Source of the DNA: Cellulophaga lytica DSM 7489
GTDB taxonomy: Bacteria > Bacteroidota > Bacteroidia > Flavobacteriales > Flavobacteriaceae
DNA: 64,000 nt
Assembly (NCBI RefSeq): GCF_000190595.1
Contig: NC_015167.1
Coordinates: 248,001-312,000 of the forward strand
Direction of reading: 5' to 3'
This document shows positions 27,085 to 36,228 of this stretch, one piece after another. The translations under genes and the position numbers were made by a program. The notes below the pieces were generated by a model. That model did no database searches and was not told the DNA's origin. It worked only from the letters and a program-made list of their open reading frames with translations. Within the stretch, counting starts at the first letter, position 1. Every line of letters starts with the position of its first letter.

Positions 27085-28161
27085 ATGAAAACATTTGCAT
27101 TAAAAACAGTATTACTCGTATTTTTTTTATCTTTTTTATCTTGTGACAATTCATCTAACGACCTAATAGATGCAATTAATGATAATAACGAAGAAACTAA
27201 AGAAGAAGAAAACACCAATGAAGATGAAAACAACAGTAACAACACTGCAAAAACTGTTGTAGATGCGTACGGACAACTACGCATTAAAGGAAGTAAAATT
27301 GTAGACAAAAATGACAACGCAATACAATTACGTGGTATGTCTTTATTTTGGAGCCAATGGATGCCACAATACTACACAACAGGCACCGTATCATGGCTAA
27401 AAGAGGATTGGAACGTTACCATTGTAAGAGCAGCTATGGCTGTAGAAGATAATGATGGTTACCTAAGCAACCCAGAAAGAGAAAAAGCTAAAATATTTAC
27501 AGTTATAGATGCCGCTATAGAACAAGGTATTTATGTTATTGTAGATTGGCACAGTCACCACGCAGAAAATCACCTAAGTGAAGCAAAAAGTTTTTTTGCA
27601 GAAGTTGCCCAAAAATACGGAGACAAGCCTAACATTATCTACGAAATTTACAACGAACCTTTAGATGGTGTTTCATGGAACAACACACTTAAGCCATACC
27701 ATGAAGCTGTTATTAAAGAAATTAGAAAGTATGACCCAGACAATATTGTAGTTTGTGGTACTAGAGTATGGTCTCAACGTGTTGATGAAGTAATTGGCAA
27801 TGAAATTAATGATGCCAACGTAGCGTATACTCTTCATTACTATGCAGCTAGTCACAAGCAATATTTAAGAGATATTGCCAAACAAGCCATAGACAACAAC
27901 TTGGCTATTTTTGTTACAGAATATGGCACAACAGAATACACTGGTGATGGGTATGTAGACACTGCAGAGAGTAAAGCTTGGTGGAAATTTTTAGACGATA
28001 ACAAAATATCATGGTGTAATTGGTCTATAGCAGATAAAAACGAAAAATCTGCGGCATTAACTCCTGGAGCTAGTGGCAATGGTAATTGGAGCTTAGATCA
28101 AGTAACGGAATCTGGAAAATTAGTACGAACAGAATTAATAGAAAAGAATCCTACTTTTTAA
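27085..28161 (+). CDS. GH5 endoglucanase lipoprotein
   Basis: The 358-residue protein has a lipoprotein signal (lipobox FLSFLSC), an acidic Asn/Glu-rich linker of about 35 residues and one GH5 domain, probably subfamily 2. The acid/base Glu is in IYEIYNEPLDG (Glu191) and the nucleophile in FVTEYGTTEY (Glu279); VDWHSHHAE and NWSIADKNEKSAAL are other GH5_2 marks. It should cut beta-1,4-glucan or a related mixed glucan at the cell surface or in the periplasm. There is no SusCD or other carbohydrate gene beside it, so it looks like an isolated enzyme. It is flanked by strong terminators on both sides. Confidence 0.9.
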   Translation: MKTFALKTVLLVFFLSFLSCDNSSNDLIDAINDNNEETKEEENTNEDENNSNNTAKTVVDAYGQLRIKGSKIVDKNDNAIQLRGMSLFWSQWMPQYYTTGTVSWLKEDWNVTIVRAAMAVEDNDGYLSNPEREKAKIFTVIDAAIEQGIYVIVDWHSHHAENHLSEAKSFFAEVAQKYGDKPNIIYEIYNEPLDGVSWNNTLKPYHEAVIKEIRKYDPDNIVVCGTRVWSQRVDEVIGNEINDANVAYTLHYYAASHKQYLRDIAKQAIDNNLAIFVTEYGTTEYTGDGYVDTAESKAWWKFLDDNKISWCNWSIADKNEKSAALTPGASGNGNWSLDQVTESGKLVRTELIEKNPTF

Positions 28162-28177
28162 ATAAAACCTTAATACT

Positions 28178-28220
28178 AAAAATCCCCATTTGATGTTTTC
28201 AAACGGGGATTTTTTTTTAT
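28178..28220. terminator. Terminator between the GH5 gene and pepD
   Basis: Stem AAAAATCCCCATTTGA against TCAAACGGGGATTTTT with one mismatch, 5-base loop, T-run on the right and A-run on the left. It can serve both convergent genes. Confidence 0.8.
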
Positions 28221-28236
28221 AAAGTTATATAATGCT

Positions 28237-29688
28237 TTAAGCCGGACTATTTTTTAGCACTTCTAAAGTAAATTTCCAAAACTTTTGTACAGAAGAAATA
28301 CTAACACGTTCATCTGGTGAGTGAGCTCCTTTTATAGTTGGCCCAAAACTAATCATATCCATATCTGGGTAATTCTGACCTAAAATACCACACTCTAAAC
28401 CAGCATGGCAAGCCACCACCTTTGCATCTGTACCAAAAACGGTTTTATACTGTGCACTTAACACTTTTAAAATAGCCGAATCTGGATTAGGATTCCATCC
28501 TGGATATTCACCACTAAAGTCTACCTTAAAATCTGCTAATTCAAAAGCAGACTTTAATGCGTTAGCTAAATCCATTTTTCCAGAGTTTACAGAAGACCTA
28601 GTTAGGCATCCTATTTTTATTGCTCCGTCTTTAACTATAACTCTTGCTATGTTGTTAGATGTCTCTACCAAATCTGCCATACTAGCACTCATTGCATACA
28701 CACCGTTATGTGCTGTGTAAATACCACGTAACATTTTTTGTTGAGCCTCTTTTTCCATAACATTTTCTGGCAAGGCAACCTCTGTTAAAGAGATAATTAA
28801 ATTTGGCTCCGTAACTTTCAATTCAGATTTAATAGTATTTACCAACTTTTCAAAATTAGCCAAAAACTCATCTGTAACTTTTACAGCAACAATAGCATTG
28901 CTTTCTCTTGGTATTGCATTACGCAAACTACCACCATCAATCTCAGAAATGGCCAAATCAGTATGTAAGCTTATGTTATAAAGCAGCCTATTCATTATTT
29001 TATTAGCATTGCCCAAACCACGGTGTATATCCATACCACTATGACCACCATTTAATCCTTTAACAGTTACTTTATATCCTGTAAAGTTTGCCTGCACAGG
29101 CTCTAATTCATAAATTCTTCTTGCAGTAATATCTACACCTCCTGCACAACCTATATCAATCTCATCATCTTCTTCTGTGTCTAAATTTAAAAGGATATCG
29201 CCTTGCAAAACGCCACCTTTTAACCCCATAGCACCAGTCATTCCTGTTTCTTCATCAATAGTAAATAAAGCTTCTAAAGCAGGGTGTGGTATATCTGTGC
29301 TTTCTAACAAAGCCATTATTGTAGCAACACCCATACCGTTATCGGCTCCTAACGTAGTTCCTTGAGCTCTAACCCAGTCACCATCTATGTACATTTGTAT
29401 GCCTTGAGTATCAAAATCAAAAACAGTATCGTTATTTTTTTGGTGTACCATATCTAAATGAGACTGCAACGTAACCATTTTTTTATTTTCTAAACCTGGT
29501 GTTGCTGGCTTTCTAATAATAACATTACCAACCTCATCTTTTAAAGTTTCTAATTGTAAAGAAGCGCCAAAATCTAACATAAACTGTATAACACGTTCTT
29601 CTTTTTTAGAAGGTCTTGGTACTGCATTTAAGTCTGCAAATTTGTTCCAAACTGCTTTTGGTTCTAACTCTCTTATATCTTTACTCAT
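28237..29688 (-). CDS. pepD: Aminoacyl-histidine dipeptidase (Xaa-His dipeptidase)
   Basis: The 483-residue cytosolic metallopeptidase of the M20 clan has LQSHLDMVHQKN and GTTLGADNGMGVA (first zinc ligands), FTIDEETGMTGAMGL (catalytic Glu-Glu), LLNLDTEEDDEIDIGCAGG and a C-terminal GPTIKGAHSPDERVSI with a His ligand. PepD hydrolyses carnosine-like and other dipeptides for amino-acid supply. Length and motif order match E. coli PepD. It is monocistronic with a promoter 21 bases upstream and shares its terminator with the GH5 gene. Confidence 0.94.
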   Translation of the reverse strand: MSKDIRELEPKAVWNKFADLNAVPRPSKKEERVIQFMLDFGASLQLETLKDEVGNVIIRKPATPGLENKKMVTLQSHLDMVHQKNNDTVFDFDTQGIQMYIDGDWVRAQGTTLGADNGMGVATIMALLESTDIPHPALEALFTIDEETGMTGAMGLKGGVLQGDILLNLDTEEDDEIDIGCAGGVDITARRIYELEPVQANFTGYKVTVKGLNGGHSGMDIHRGLGNANKIMNRLLYNISLHTDLAISEIDGGSLRNAIPRESNAIVAVKVTDEFLANFEKLVNTIKSELKVTEPNLIISLTEVALPENVMEKEAQQKMLRGIYTAHNGVYAMSASMADLVETSNNIARVIVKDGAIKIGCLTRSSVNSGKMDLANALKSAFELADFKVDFSGEYPGWNPNPDSAILKVLSAQYKTVFGTDAKVVACHAGLECGILGQNYPDMDMISFGPTIKGAHSPDERVSISSVQKFWKFTLEVLKNSPA

Positions 29689-29709
29689 TTCTTTTTATTT
29701 TCTAGGCCT

Positions 29710-29717
29710 CAAAATTA
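29710..29717 (-). promoter_or_regulatory. Bacteroidota -7 element of pepD
   Basis: TAATTTTG on the minus strand, exact TAnnTTTG match, 21 bases before the ATG at 29688. Confidence 0.5.
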
Positions 29718-29751
29718 CATAATAGAAAACGATTATATGTCTTGTATTGTT

Positions 29752-29759
29752 TATTTTTG
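29752..29759 (+). promoter_or_regulatory. Bacteroidota -7 element of the DUF3810 gene
   Basis: TATTTTTG ends 5 bases before the ATG at 29765, predicting a leaderless mRNA. It also falls inside the longer open frame from 29747, arguing for the shorter start. Confidence 0.55.
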
Positions 29760-29764
29760 ATGTA

Positions 29765-30832
29765 ATGAAGTCAAAATTAAAAAATGGTATTGCTCTTTTG
29801 TTGCCTATACAAATAGTATTGGTAAAATGGTTGGCCAACTATCCTTCATTTATTGAAAAATATTACAGTAATGGTTTGTACCAATACACTTCTAAGTTTT
29901 TTAGGTATTTATTAGGTTGGATACCATTTTCTGTTGGCGATATTTTATACGCTGCATTAATTATATTTGCTCTTAAATACGTTATTAAAAAAAGAAAATA
30001 TATAAAGCAAAAACCTCTCATTTTTTTAAGAAATATTCTGGTAGTTTTATCTATTGCTTATTTTACTTTTCATTTTTGTTGGGGGTTAAACTACTACAGA
30101 GAACCACTATACAAAACATTACAAATTAAAGAGAATCATTCTTTAGCAGAATTAGAATCTTTTGTTTCTAGGTTAATAGAAAAAACAAATACCATACATA
30201 AAACTATTACAGAAGACAGTACTAAAGCTGTTGTTATGCCCTATAACAAAGCAGAGATTTATGATTTAACAACCGTAGGGTACACAGAATTACAAAAAAA
30301 ATACCCATTTTTAAATTATCAAACACCTAGCTTAAAAACCTCTTTATATAGTACAGGTTTAAGCTATGCAGGTTACGGTGGCTACCTTAACCCTTTTACT
30401 AATGAAGCTCAGGTAAATGGTAAAATTCCACTGTACAGGTATCCTGTAATTGCAGGTCATGAAGCCGGACACCAAATTGGATATTCTGCAGAAAATGAAA
30501 CCAATTTTATTGGGTATTTGGTAACTGCTAACAATACAGATATTTACTTTAAATATGCTGCCTACTCATACGCATTAAGCTATTGTTTAAGTGATATTAG
30601 ATACAATAATCCAGAATTATTTAATCAACTTTATAGTAATTTAAATGTTGGAGTTAAAAAAAACTATCAAGAATTAAGTACTTTTTGGGGTAATTATGAA
30701 AACCCTATGGAGCCTGTTTTAAAATCTGTTTACAGCACTTTTTTAAAAGCAAACAACCAAACAGATGGTATGAAAAGCTACAGCAGAATTGTAACATTAT
30801 TGGTTGCCTACCATCAAAAACACCCATTATAA
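29765..30832 (+). CDS. DUF3810 membrane protein with metallopeptidase-like motif
   Basis: The 355-residue protein has three hydrophobic segments in the first 105 residues, then a globular domain containing AGHEAGHQIGYSAENETNFIGY. The HEAGH motif followed by a downstream ExxF segment is the zinc-binding signature of gluzincin-like peptidases, and is characteristic of DUF3810. A membrane-bound zinc peptidase is likely but not shown for the family as far as I know. The start at 29765 is chosen from promoter placement. It is a single-gene unit. Confidence 0.85.
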   Translation: MKSKLKNGIALLLPIQIVLVKWLANYPSFIEKYYSNGLYQYTSKFFRYLLGWIPFSVGDILYAALIIFALKYVIKKRKYIKQKPLIFLRNILVVLSIAYFTFHFCWGLNYYREPLYKTLQIKENHSLAELESFVSRLIEKTNTIHKTITEDSTKAVVMPYNKAEIYDLTTVGYTELQKKYPFLNYQTPSLKTSLYSTGLSYAGYGGYLNPFTNEAQVNGKIPLYRYPVIAGHEAGHQIGYSAENETNFIGYLVTANNTDIYFKYAAYSYALSYCLSDIRYNNPELFNQLYSNLNVGVKKNYQELSTFWGNYENPMEPVLKSVYSTFLKANNQTDGMKSYSRIVTLLVAYHQKHPL

Positions 30833-30969
30833 AATATTAAGATCTATAGAATAGCGGTACATTTACATACGTACGCACAGTAATTTTAACATTTTATTAC
30901 GATTTTCAAATGCCTGTTTACATATCTTTAGACAGACTAATTTACTAATCAACTCAAAAAGAAACCGAT

Positions 30970-33927
30970 ATGAGAATACGACTCCTATCGCTTGCCCTAT
31001 TTTTGGCAAGTGCTACCGTGTTTGCACAGGATTATTTCCCTACAAACACTGGTGTAAAATCTAAAAACAACAATTACACCGCCTTTACAAATGCTAAAAT
31101 ATTTGTTACTCCTACACAAGTTGTAGAAAACGGAACTCTACTTATTAAAAACGGAAAAGTAGTACAAGTAGGTAAAAGTGTTACTGTACCTAAAAATACA
31201 GTAACTGTAAACCTAAAAGGAAAATCTATTTACCCTTCGTTTATAGATATTTACTCAGACTTTGGTGTAAAAAAGCCTAAAGCATCTGGCGGTAGATCTA
31301 CACAGTATGAAGCTACAAGACACGGTTATTATTGGAATGACCATATAATGCCAGAAAATAATGCTATATCTGTTTTTAAGTTTGATGCTAAAAAAGCTGC
31401 TGAATACCAAAAAGCAGGTTTTGGTGTTGTAAACTCTCATATACAAGATGGTATTGCTCGTGGTACAGGTATACTTGTTACTTTAAATGATGATGGTACA
31501 AATAGCGATCGTATTTTAGATGACAAATCTGCACAATATTTTTCTTTAACTAGAAGCGCCATAAAAAAACAATCTTACCCTTCTTCATTAATGGGTTCTT
31601 TGGCTTTACTAAGGCAAATGTATTCTGATGCTGCTTGGTATGCAAATGGCAATAGTGACACAAAAGATTTGTCTTTAGAAGCTTTAAATAAAAATAAAGG
31701 TTTGGTTCAAATTTTTGAAGCTGGTGATAAGGGTCACGCTTTAAGAGCAGATAAAATAGGAGACGCAAACAATATACAATATGTAATTTTAGCTGGTGGT
31801 AATGAGTATGAGAGCATTGCAGATATTAAAGCTACAAATGCTACTTACATTGTACCTATTAACTTTCCAGATGCTTATGATGTATCTAACCCATACCAAG
31901 CAGATAATGTTTCTTTAGCAGATATGAGACGTTGGAACCAAGCACCTTCTAACCCAAAAGTACTTGCAGATAACAGTGTTCCTTTTACGTTTACTACGTA
32001 TGACCTTAAATCTCCTGCTGCTTTTAAAAGTAAATTATTAAAAGCTATTGCATACGGTTTACCAAAAACAAAAGCTCTAGAGGCTTTAACAACTGTACCT
32101 GCGCAAATACTTGGTAAATCTAACCAAATAGGTTCTCTTAAAAGTGGCAGCTACGCAAACTTTTTAATTACTTCTGGTGATGTTTTTGACAAAAACACTA
32201 CACTTTACGAAAACTGGGTTCAAGGACAAAAAAATGTAATAACAGATAAAGATGTTAAAGACATAAATGGAACCTATAATTTAGCTGTAGATGGCACAAC
32301 TTATAAGTTAGAAATTAAAGGGGCTACAGATAAACCTTCTGCTACTTTAAAACAAGACTCTACCACTATTAAGTCTAAATTCTCATATAAAGAGAATTGG
32401 ATAGATCTTGCCTTTGCCACTAATAAAGGAGAAAAAAGATATAGAATGACGGGTATTGTTACCCCTAACTCTAACAATATTAGCGGTAAATTAGTATTAC
32501 CAAACGGAACTGAATCTACTTTTGTTGCTACAAAAACAGGAGATGTAGATAAAAAAGAGAAAAACAAAAAAGAAACTACTACACCAGATTTAATGCCGGT
32601 TACCTACCCTAACGTTGGTTATGGTTACGCAAACAAACCAAAACAAGAAAACATATTGTTTAAAAACGCTACAGTTTGGACAAGTGAAGATGCTGGTATT
32701 TTAAAAAATACAGATGTACTTGTAAAAAAGGGTAAAATTGTAAAAATAGGTACCAACTTAAGTGCAGGTGGAGCAACAGTTATAGATGCAACTGGTAAGC
32801 ATTTAACAGCTGGTATTATAGATGAGCACTCACATATTGCAGGCTTAAGTATTAATGAAGGCGGGCAAAACTCTTCTGCAGAAGTAAAAATGGAAGATGT
32901 AGTAGATAACGAAGATGTAGACATTTACCGCAATCTTGCTGGTGGTGTAACAACTATACAATTATTACACGGTTCTGCTAACCCTATTGGAGGGCGTTCT
33001 GCTTTATTAAAGTTAAAGTGGGGAGAAAGTGCAGATGAAATGATTTACGATAATTCTCCTAAATTTATAAAATTTGCTTTAGGTGAAAATGTAAAACAAA
33101 GCAACTGGGGCAGTCGTTCTCGTTTTCCTCAAACAAGAATGGGTGTAGAACAAATGTTTATAGATTACTTTCAACGTGGTAAGGAATATGACGAAAAGAA
33201 AAAAAGTGGTGAACCATACCGTTATGATGAAGAAATGGAAGTAATTGCAGAAATAATTAACGGAGAACGTTTTATTAGTTGCCACTCTTACGTACAGTCA
33301 GAAATTAATATGTTAATGAAAGTTGCAGAAAAGTTCAACTTTAAAGTAAACACTTTTACACATATTTTAGAAGGTTACAAGGTTGCAGATAAAATGAAAG
33401 AACACGGGGTTGGAGCATCTACATTTAGCGATTGGTGGGCTTACAAGTATGAGGTTAATGATGCTATACCATACAATGCAGCTATAATGCAAAGTCAAGG
33501 TGTTACTGTTGCTATTAACAGTGATGATGCAGAAATGTCTAGAAGGTTAAACCAAGAAGCTGCCAAAACTGTTAAATACGGAGATATGACAGAGCTTGAG
33601 GCTTGGAAAATGGTAACTATTAATCCTGCTAAATTATTACACCTAGACAATCGTGTAGGTAGTATTAAAGAAGGTAAAGATGCAGATTTAGTGCTTTGGA
33701 ACAACCATCCACTATCTGTTTATGCAAAAGCAGAAAAAACATTAATAGAAGGTGTTGTATATTTTGATTTAGAAAAAGACAAACAACAAAGAACTGCTAT
33801 TAAAAACGAAAGAAACAAGCTTATTACAATGATGCTTGAAGAAAAAGAAGGTGGCAAACCAACACAAAAGCCTATTAAGAAACAAAAACCTAAGTTCCAT
33901 TGTGATACTATGGATGCTGAGTGGTAA
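30970..33927 (+). CDS. Exported double amidohydrolase, N-terminal half degenerate
   Basis: The 985-residue protein has a signal peptide (MRIRLLSLALFLASATVFAQ) and two amidohydrolase units. The first (about 35-420) has the flanking beta-sandwich (AKIFVTPTQVVENGTLLIKNGKVVQVG) but its HxH position reads YSD (95-97) and later ligands are absent. A beta-rich insert follows (about 425-535). The second (about 555-960) is complete: HSH at 620-622, CHSYVQSE, FTHILEGYK and INSDDAEMSRR supply the metal and catalytic residues. Imidazolonepropionase/prolidase-like enzymes are the nearest relatives; the substrate is unknown. It lies 30 bases before another amidohydrolase-like gene. Confidence 0.88.
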   Translation: MRIRLLSLALFLASATVFAQDYFPTNTGVKSKNNNYTAFTNAKIFVTPTQVVENGTLLIKNGKVVQVGKSVTVPKNTVTVNLKGKSIYPSFIDIYSDFGVKKPKASGGRSTQYEATRHGYYWNDHIMPENNAISVFKFDAKKAAEYQKAGFGVVNSHIQDGIARGTGILVTLNDDGTNSDRILDDKSAQYFSLTRSAIKKQSYPSSLMGSLALLRQMYSDAAWYANGNSDTKDLSLEALNKNKGLVQIFEAGDKGHALRADKIGDANNIQYVILAGGNEYESIADIKATNATYIVPINFPDAYDVSNPYQADNVSLADMRRWNQAPSNPKVLADNSVPFTFTTYDLKSPAAFKSKLLKAIAYGLPKTKALEALTTVPAQILGKSNQIGSLKSGSYANFLITSGDVFDKNTTLYENWVQGQKNVITDKDVKDINGTYNLAVDGTTYKLEIKGATDKPSATLKQDSTTIKSKFSYKENWIDLAFATNKGEKRYRMTGIVTPNSNNISGKLVLPNGTESTFVATKTGDVDKKEKNKKETTTPDLMPVTYPNVGYGYANKPKQENILFKNATVWTSEDAGILKNTDVLVKKGKIVKIGTNLSAGGATVIDATGKHLTAGIIDEHSHIAGLSINEGGQNSSAEVKMEDVVDNEDVDIYRNLAGGVTTIQLLHGSANPIGGRSALLKLKWGESADEMIYDNSPKFIKFALGENVKQSNWGSRSRFPQTRMGVEQMFIDYFQRGKEYDEKKKSGEPYRYDEEMEVIAEIINGERFISCHSYVQSEINMLMKVAEKFNFKVNTFTHILEGYKVADKMKEHGVGASTFSDWWAYKYEVNDAIPYNAAIMQSQGVTVAINSDDAEMSRRLNQEAAKTVKYGDMTELEAWKMVTINPAKLLHLDNRVGSIKEGKDADLVLWNNHPLSVYAKAEKTLIEGVVYFDLEKDKQQRTAIKNERNKLITMMLEEKEGGKPTQKPIKKQKPKFHCDTMDAEW

Positions 33928-33957
33928 ACCTAATAGACAACATATAAAATAACAGAA

Positions 33958-35253
33958 ATGAAAAGAATTATATACATACTGCTAGTATTTTGCTTTACCG
34001 CAAATGGGTTTGCACAACAAACACCAGCTAGCCCACAAAAAGAAGCCATTACCATAGAGGGTGCAGTTGCCCACTTAGGTGACGGTACAGTTATAGAAAA
34101 CTCTCTTATTATGTTTGAAGGTGGTAAAATTACCTTTGTAGGAGATGCTAAAATGAGAATTGCTCGTAAAGGAAAGGTTATTAATGCTAAAGGAAAACAT
34201 GTATACCCTGGTTTTATTGCCGCATGTACGGTTTTAGGTCTGGTAGAAGTAGATGCTGTAAGAGCTAGTGATGACCAAGCAGAAATTGGTGGAATGATAC
34301 CACACGTAAGAAGTTTAATTGCTTATAACTCAGAATCTAAAGTAATAGAGAGTATGCGCCCTAATGGTGTACTTATGGCACAAATAGCTCCAAGAGGTGG
34401 TGTTATACCTGGTACATCTTCTGTAGTACAATTAGATGCTTGGAACTGGGAAGATGCTGCTGTAAAAACCGATGACGGTATACATTTACACTGGCCAAAC
34501 TCATACAGAAGAGGCCGTTGGTGGCTAGGTGAACCAAGAGGTTTACAACCAAATAAAAATTACAAAAAAGACATTTCTAATGTGGTAGATTTTATTGTAA
34601 ACGCTAAAGCTTATAATGAAACCACAGCCAAACCTTTTCATCAAGAGTTTGCTGCTATGGAAGGACTTTTTTCTGGAGAACAAAAATTATATGTGTATGC
34701 AGATGGTGAAAAAGAAATTATAGACGCTGTAACAACTTTAAAAGAAAATGACATTAAAAATGTTGTTTTAGTTGGCGGATATAATGCCTATAAAATTACA
34801 GACTTTCTAAAAAAACACAATATTCCTGTTTTAGTAAGAGCAATGCATAATTTACCAAGTAATAATGATGATGATTATGACTTACCATATAAAATGGCTA
34901 AGCTATTAACAGAAGGCGGATTGCTGGTTGGTATACAAAATAATGGTGAAGCAAATTTCCAGAACAGAAACTTACCTTTTTACGCTGGTCAAGCTGTAGC
35001 TTACGGTATGGAAAAAGAAGCTGCTTTGCAATTAATTACTAGTAATACAGCTAAAATTTTAGGAATTGATGATACACACGGTACGTTGGCTGTTGGCAAA
35101 AGTGCTACTTTATTTATTTCTGAAGGAGATGCCTTAGAAATGCGTACTAATAAACTACAAAAAGCTTTTATAGACGGTAGAGATGTGTCTTTAGAAACAC
35201 ACCAAACAGAATTGTATAAAAGATATATGGGTAAATATAATAGAGGAGAGTAA
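33958..35253 (+). CDS. Exported amidohydrolase-like protein lacking metal ligands
   Basis: The 431-residue protein has a signal peptide (MKRIIYILLVFCFTANGFAQ) and the amidohydrolase frame (GAVAHLGDGTVIENSLIMFEGGKITFVG, then KHVYPGFIAACTVLG). Where active enzymes have HxH it reads AAC (88-90); the usual catalytic Asp segment reads IQNNGEA. The C-terminal part TSNTAKILGIDDTHGTLAVGKSATLFI is normal for the superfamily. It is probably a pseudoenzyme that partners the 985-residue protein encoded 30 bases upstream. A perfect terminator follows. Confidence 0.85.
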   Translation: MKRIIYILLVFCFTANGFAQQTPASPQKEAITIEGAVAHLGDGTVIENSLIMFEGGKITFVGDAKMRIARKGKVINAKGKHVYPGFIAACTVLGLVEVDAVRASDDQAEIGGMIPHVRSLIAYNSESKVIESMRPNGVLMAQIAPRGGVIPGTSSVVQLDAWNWEDAAVKTDDGIHLHWPNSYRRGRWWLGEPRGLQPNKNYKKDISNVVDFIVNAKAYNETTAKPFHQEFAAMEGLFSGEQKLYVYADGEKEIIDAVTTLKENDIKNVVLVGGYNAYKITDFLKKHNIPVLVRAMHNLPSNNDDDYDLPYKMAKLLTEGGLLVGIQNNGEANFQNRNLPFYAGQAVAYGMEKEAALQLITSNTAKILGIDDTHGTLAVGKSATLFISEGDALEMRTNKLQKAFIDGRDVSLETHQTELYKRYMGKYNRGE

Positions 35254-35274
35254 TACTTTTGTCTACTTAGAAAT

Positions 35275-35314
35275 AAAAGCCTCCAAAACATATGTTTTGG
35301 AGGCTTTTTTATTT
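35275..35314. terminator. Perfect palindromic bidirectional terminator
   Basis: 35275-35308 is fully self-complementary (AAAAGCCTCCAAAACA arm, centre CATATG), followed by T-rich sequence. It serves the amidohydrolase operon and the convergent DUF6503-like gene. Confidence 0.88.
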
Positions 35315-35330
35315 TGTGCGTTACAGTAAC

Positions 35331-36140
35331 TTATTCCTGTATTTTACCCTCTACAAAAACTGCAGCTTCTGGCTTAGCAAAAAATGATGATGGCTTTGCC
35401 TCTTTACTAATCTCAATATTTTCAAATGTAACTGTATTTCTTGCATCTTTAATAACACCTTCTTTTACATTGTGCCACGTAATAGACTTTGGTAACAATA
35501 AACCATTTACAGTAGCCCAATCATTATAATGTATCCAACTGTACTTATTACTAACTTCTCCGCTTCTGTAACTAACGCTATAACCTAACCAAGCCATTTG
35601 CTTTGTATCCGGATCAAAATGTATAAAGTATAAATCTTTATAAGATGCTCCTACGCCAGGGTTGTAACTAATTTTTACTCCAGGATAACTTTTCCCCTCA
35701 TAAACTACAGGTTCTGTTTCACCGTAAACAATACCATCATCACCTAAAACAAAAGGCATTGCATAAAAGTAAAACATAAGGTTATGGTAAAAAACAGCAT
35801 CGCCTTTAAATTCTCCTTCAGTATCTAACAACCAAGTTTTAGAGCCGTTATGCCCAATAGTATGTTTTGGGGTAACTATTTTATCTTCTCTTGTGTGTAA
35901 GTTTATAATATGTGTTTCTCTAGCATCTGGTTTAGGAATGTCAAAAACCAAACTTTTCATATTTTTCCAAGCACTTATACCTCCGTGAGCATCAAAAACT
36001 TGTTGCAACTCATTAGGGTAAGCGTTAATTTTTACTTCTAATATTTCCTTTGTCTCAGCTTTTTCTGTTGTAGTTTGTTTTTTTTCTTGTTTGCAAGAAA
36101 CAATTAAAACAGAAAATAAGGCCAATGCTAAATACTTCAT
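35331..36140 (-). CDS. Uncharacterised lipoprotein (DUF6503-like)
   Basis: The 269-residue lipoprotein (MKYLALALFSVLIVSCKQEKK, lipobox Cys) is a beta-rich protein with VFDAHGGISAWKNMKSLVFD, GHNGSKTWLLDTEGEF and NDWATVNGLLLPKSITWHN. The pattern resembles outer-membrane lipoprotein-binding folds of the LolA/LolB kind and the flavobacterial DUF6503 family; the family assignment is from memory and tentative. It is a single gene, with no partner that indicates a role. Confidence 0.7.
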   Translation of the reverse strand: MKYLALALFSVLIVSCKQEKKQTTTEKAETKEILEVKINAYPNELQQVFDAHGGISAWKNMKSLVFDIPKPDARETHIINLHTREDKIVTPKHTIGHNGSKTWLLDTEGEFKGDAVFYHNLMFYFYAMPFVLGDDGIVYGETEPVVYEGKSYPGVKISYNPGVGASYKDLYFIHFDPDTKQMAWLGYSVSYRSGEVSNKYSWIHYNDWATVNGLLLPKSITWHNVKEGVIKDARNTVTFENIEISKEAKPSSFFAKPEAAVFVEGKIQE

Positions 36141-36215
36141 TTTTTAAAAAATTTAATTTATTAGTTATAATTTACAATTCGTCGTAATGCTAATCTATAA
36201 TTTACAATATTACAT

Positions 36216-36223
36216 TACTTTTG
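36216..36223 (+). promoter_or_regulatory. Bacteroidota -7 element of the RNA methyltransferase gene
   Basis: TACTTTTG ends 5 bases before the ATG at 36229, predicting a leaderless transcript and excluding the longer frame from 36187. Confidence 0.55.
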
Positions 36224-36228
36224 TTGTA

